Part shown: one piece after another, positions 60,736-64,000 of the stretch
Position numbering within the stretch: position 1 is the stretch's first letter
Layout: the number at the start of each line of letters is the position of its first letter
DNA from: Haladaptatus sp. QDMS2
Lineage (GTDB): Archaea; Halobacteriota; Halobacteria; Halobacteriales; Halococcaceae
NCBI RefSeq assembly: GCF_029338295.1
Contig: NZ_CP119791.1
Coordinates: 1,426,001 to 1,490,000 of the forward strand
Direction of reading: 5' to 3'
DNA length: 64,000 bases
The notes under the pieces: model-generated
Database searches by the model: none
Seen by the model: the letters and a program-made list of their open reading frames with translations, nothing else
Told to the model about the DNA's origin: nothing
Translations under genes and position numbers: made by a program

Positions 60736-62010
60736 TTATTTTGGCGTGACGGTGAAGCCAACGGCCCGCCGCTGGAGACGGAGTTTGACCGCTTGCAGGA
60801 TGGGAATCGCCCAGAGCGTCGAATAGAGTGCCTGCGTGAAGGGGTTCGAGACGAGGAAGTACCGCCATTTCTCCGCACGGCTTTCGAAGGCGATGGCACG
60901 GTCTGCCGCACGGTACATGTCGACGGAGTAGAGCGTCCAGGTGAACAGGTTGATGGCGAGGATGACGCCGAACGGTTCTGGAATCGGCAGCGGTCCGTAG
61001 AGCGCGAGGTGGGCAAGCGCGTAGAAACCGGTCGGCACGCCGATGACGTTGACGACGGCCGTCACCTGGTTGATGAGGGCGTACGTGGCGAAGCGAATGC
61101 GGTCTTCGACCGAGAGTTTCGACGAAACGAACACCGAGTACGGGCCCGACACCCAGCGGCGCTTCTGTCGAATCCAGTCGCGAGATTTGGGTGGACAGAA
61201 GTCCTCCACGTAGCGGTCGATGATGCCGAGTCGATAGCCCTTCGCGTAGGCGTCGATGCCGAGAGCGAGGTCTTCCGTCGCCTCGTAGGGGTCCCAGCCG
61301 ATGAGGTCGTAGAGGGTCGATGCCTCGATGAAATAGCCCTTCCCGAGCAACTGATACGGCCAGGTCGCAGCGCGCTCGTAGATATTCTGTGACCACGCGG
61401 CGATGCCCATCGCTTCAAGCAGCGGGAGCCACCCCGCCCGTCGGTTCGCCACCGTCTGTTTTGCCTGCACGATTTCGTACTCCTCCAGTCCCACGACGCC
61501 GAGTGAGAACAGGTCTGTGGGGATGGCCGTATCCGAATCGAGAACGGTGACAACTTCGTCCAGGTCGAGTTTGTAGAGCGCGTAGGTGAGCGCCCGGGCC
61601 TTGCCGCGTGGGAAGGCGAGTCCCGTCCACCGGAGCCGAGTCACCTCCTCCCAGACGGGGTCGTCTTTGCGAACCTCCACGAGGCGAATGTCGAGGTCCG
61701 GCAGCGAGTCGGCAACCGAGTCGGCGTAGGAAGTCACCACCTTGTCGTCGTCTTCGTAGATGAGGTACACGGTGATTCGGTCGAGCGGGTAGTCGCCGGC
61801 TGTGATTCGTTCGAGGGTCGATTCGAGGACCTCACGGCGCTCGCGGTAGGCCGGAACGAGCGTGTGTATCTGTCGATAGCGGTTGGGCGGCCGCTCTTTG
61901 ACACGGCGTCTGGGCGTCGTGCGCAACCAGAGAAACGCCAGATTCGCCACGAAGTAGCAACTCTGGCTCATGAGAAAGAGCAAGAAAACGATGGGCACGA
62001 AATGTGACAT
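60736..62010 (-). CDS. membrane glycosyltransferase family 2
   Basis: A 424-residue GT-A glycosyltransferase with an N-terminal membrane helix and three C-terminal hydrophobic segments. Catalytic motifs are TVLDSDTAIP (DxD), YEATEDLALGI (TED) and QKRRWVSG (Q-x-x-R-W). That layout is shared with processive cellulose/hyaluronan-synthase-like enzymes. Acceptor and sugar are unknown; an extracellular polysaccharide role is plausible. Confidence 0.88.
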   Translation of the reverse strand: MSHFVPIVFLLFLMSQSCYFVANLAFLWLRTTPRRRVKERPPNRYRQIHTLVPAYRERREVLESTLERITAGDYPLDRITVYLIYEDDDKVVTSYADSVADSLPDLDIRLVEVRKDDPVWEEVTRLRWTGLAFPRGKARALTYALYKLDLDEVVTVLDSDTAIPTDLFSLGVVGLEEYEIVQAKQTVANRRAGWLPLLEAMGIAAWSQNIYERAATWPYQLLGKGYFIEASTLYDLIGWDPYEATEDLALGIDAYAKGYRLGIIDRYVEDFCPPKSRDWIRQKRRWVSGPYSVFVSSKLSVEDRIRFATYALINQVTAVVNVIGVPTGFYALAHLALYGPLPIPEPFGVILAINLFTWTLYSVDMYRAADRAIAFESRAEKWRYFLVSNPFTQALYSTLWAIPILQAVKLRLQRRAVGFTVTPK

Positions 62011-62052
62011 ACTGTCTCAACAGACGCCAGAAAAATATACCTTCACGTTGGC

Positions 62053-62667
62053 TTAGGTGTGGCTTCCACCGACGGCGAGGCGAAGTCCGAGTGCGACGAA
62101 GATGCTACTCGTCACCCACCGGAGCCCGCGATTTATCGACGGGCGAGCGGCGAGCAGGGTTCGCACGCGCCCCGAGAGCAGCGCGATACCGGTGAGATAC
62201 GCGAGCGTCAACACCGCGTAGATGCCACCGAGTGCGAGAAACTGGCCGGTTGCGGCGGCCGAGTCGACGAACTGCGGGAGGAAGGCGAGGAAGAACAGTG
62301 CGACCTTCGGGTTGAGGACGTTGATTGCGACACCCTGGAGATAGCTGTGGCCCGCCTGTTCTTCGTTCTCGATGCTGAGCGGCTCGTCGTCGCGGAACGT
62401 CTGGATACCGAGATAGACGAGGTAGAGCGCCCCGACGTACTTGACCGCGGCGAACGCGGTAGCAGAGGTCTTGAGCAGCACTGAGAGCCCCAGAACGGCT
62501 CCGAGAGTGTGGACGAGGATACCCGTGCTGATGCCCGCCGCAGAGAGCACGCCCGCCCGACGGCCGTCGCTCACGCCTCGCGTCAGGACGTAGATGGTGT
62601 CCGGGCCGGGAGCGAGGATGAGCCCGACCGACGCGAGCACGAAGAGGTCGAGCGAATCGATTGCCAT
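62053..62667 (-). CDS. LysE-family amino-acid exporter
   Basis: A 204-residue protein with six hydrophobic segments and the LysE/RhtB hallmarks: LILAPGPDTIYVLTRGVSDG, then AVKYVGALYLVYLGIQTFR and VAINVLNPKVALFFLAFLPQF. It exports amino acids or similar. ATG 62667 (MAIDSLDLFVLASV) is the family start. Confidence 0.92.
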   Translation of the reverse strand: MAIDSLDLFVLASVGLILAPGPDTIYVLTRGVSDGRRAGVLSAAGISTGILVHTLGAVLGLSVLLKTSATAFAAVKYVGALYLVYLGIQTFRDDEPLSIENEEQAGHSYLQGVAINVLNPKVALFFLAFLPQFVDSAAATGQFLALGGIYAVLTLAYLTGIALLSGRVRTLLAARPSINRGLRWVTSSIFVALGLRLAVGGSHT

Positions 62668-62766
62668 TGGGTCTTGGTGAGTCGCATTGAGATAAAAACA
62701 TTCGGCCGGCCAGAACGGTCTTGAACCCCGTCCAGTCTGCCACAATTGTTAAGTGAACACAGTCGA

Positions 62767-64000
62767 TGACCGTCTCAATGGCATGGGTGCGGACGCTGGT
62801 GTTGGTAGGGCTTCTACTAGCGCTCGCGCCGATGGCCGGCGTGGCCGTGGACCCTGCAACGTCGCCATCACTCACGGCTACGTCTTCTCGAACACCCGAC
62901 GGCATTCGATACGACATCACGGTCGAACCGGCATCCGTAGAGGGTCTCTGGGTTGACCCGGGTGACGAGTTCGACGTCGTCGGGGTTTCCGGCCTCGAAG
63001 AAACGACGCGTGGGGAGCGGCGCGTCTACCGCTGGGACGGCGAGTCGTCGGTCGCGACACTCAGCCTCGAATACGAAATTTCCAACTCCGACGGCGTGAC
63101 CGCTGGCCCTGAATTCACGCGGGCTGACGACTGGATGCTCGGCCCGGTTCCCGACCTCGAACTGTCGTGGAACGAGGACGGGCAGCTCACCACCCGTCGA
63201 CCCTTCTCGGACCCGACCGACCCGGGCGTGACGATTACGACAGACGGTCCCGGCGTCGTTGGGGAACGCTACGCGTTCCTCGGGGCTCACGACCGCTTCG
63301 AGCAGCGCGGGTCGGGAACGACGGTGCAACTGGTCGTTCCGCGTGGCGTCGAGCTGGACCAGGCACCTGATACGATTCTCGATGCACTTCTAGCGAGCGA
63401 ATCGATGCTTGACGTCGGTTCACCGTCAGAGGAAGTGCTCATCTTCGCGCTCCCGGACCCCGCACGAGGTGGCGGCGAATCGTTCCTCGGGGCGAACGAA
63501 CTCTGGGTCCACGCTGAGTCACGCCTCGACACCCCCAACAACGTCTGGCTCCACGAGTACATCCACACGCGCCAATCGTTCATGCTGGCTCCGGAGATGG
63601 TCTGGTTGCGCGAAGCGTCGGCCGAGTACTACGGCGCGAAGTTGGCGCACGAGCACGGCTTCGTGAGCGAGACAACCGTCCACGAGTACGTCAGGAGGCC
63701 CGGGCACGAAGACACCGTGCTCGCGGACACGGAGACGTGGACCGAACCGGGCGTGCCCTACACGAAGGGAACCCGAACCCTCGCAAAACTCGACGAGCGA
63801 ATCCGCGCCGCCACCGACGGGGAGCGGTCGCTCGACGACGTGATGCGCAGACTCAACGAACACGACGGCGTCGTCACCTACGCCGTCTTCGAACGGACGG
63901 TGGCGGCCGTCGCCGGCCAGTCGATGGACGAGTGGCTGTGGGAGCAGGTCCACGGGAGCGAAAACCCCAGGCCACTCACGACTCCGTGGGTCGTCCACCA
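62767..64000 (+). CDS. secreted M61-like metalloprotease (3' truncated by window edge)
   Basis: Open to the right edge, 411 codons visible. A Sec-type signal is seen at the N-terminus (MAWVRTLVLVGLLLALAPMA). The zinc motif HEYIH (in WLHEYIHTRQSF) is followed after about 20 residues by WLREASAEYYG, the third-ligand Glu region, as in gluzincin/M61 peptidases. N-terminal part is beta-rich (SVATLSLEYEISNSDG). ATG 62779 is an alternative start. The C-terminus, which may hold a membrane anchor, is not in the window. Confidence 0.75.

Noticed and set aside
1-64000. tRNA or rRNA genes
   Set aside because: Occurrences of GGTTCGA-type words were all within coding genes and lacked paired acceptor stems; none accepted.

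Overview
The window is a chromosomal stretch of a halophilic archaeon (class Halobacteria). The base composition is GC-rich, and the proteins are rich in Asp and Glu. Archaeal information-processing genes are present: TFB, Rpo11, EF-1A, a SUI1-type factor, Orc1/Cdc6 and GatCA. Several gene families are typical of haloarchaea, including Bat-type HTH regulators, Tat lipoproteins and UPF0058. I cannot name the genus from the sequence alone. No rRNA, tRNA or CRISPR array was recognised.

Layout, left to right. 1-6.5 kb: the tail of a surface protein coupled to an RND exporter, a metallo-beta-lactamase-fold hydrolase, an acyl-CoA dehydrogenase and a broken short-chain dehydrogenase. 6.6-13.9 kb: EF-1A, a SUI1-family factor, glutamate dehydrogenase with an elaborate upstream region, an acyl-CoA ligase and an O-methyltransferase. 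14-22 kb: envelope and stress functions (MscS, CorA with a tiny coupled membrane protein, lipoproteins), CysS and a PAS-GAF histidine kinase. 22-29 kb: a Bat-type regulator followed by a complete sugar ABC importer whose last gene overlaps a class III CoA-transferase, then a convergent LeuA/HMGL-like enzyme. 29-34 kb: a CbiX-type chelatase with its DR2241-like Fe-S partner, Trm112-like protein, PurA and a winged-helix protein. 34-37 kb: a 703-residue modular protein, UPF0058 and a ribbon-helix-helix protein.

37-48 kb holds the menaquinone pathway in the order menF-menD-(orc1/cdc6)-menB-(IS relic)-menA-menC-menE. The pathway genes are tightly overlapped where they are contiguous. The series is broken once by a replication-initiator gene and once by a short non-autonomous IS200/IS605-like derivative. 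A second such derivative lies just upstream of the cluster. This is the most rearranged part of the window.

48-64 kb: NRDE protein, winged-helix protein, GatCA divergent from TFB, a Nudix hydrolase, a SnoaL-like gene with an in-frame stop, an asparagine-synthase-like/PHP pair, PurL, a FAD oxidoreductase, HisF, Rpo11, a YlbF-like protein, a membrane glycosyltransferase, a LysE exporter and the start of a secreted metalloprotease that runs off the right edge.

Most of the window is ordinary core metabolism. The points most worth a second look are the two IS200/IS605 derivatives with their adjacent perfect hairpins, the split men cluster, the structured leaders of tfb and gdh, the two interrupted genes, and several very small translationally coupled membrane proteins.
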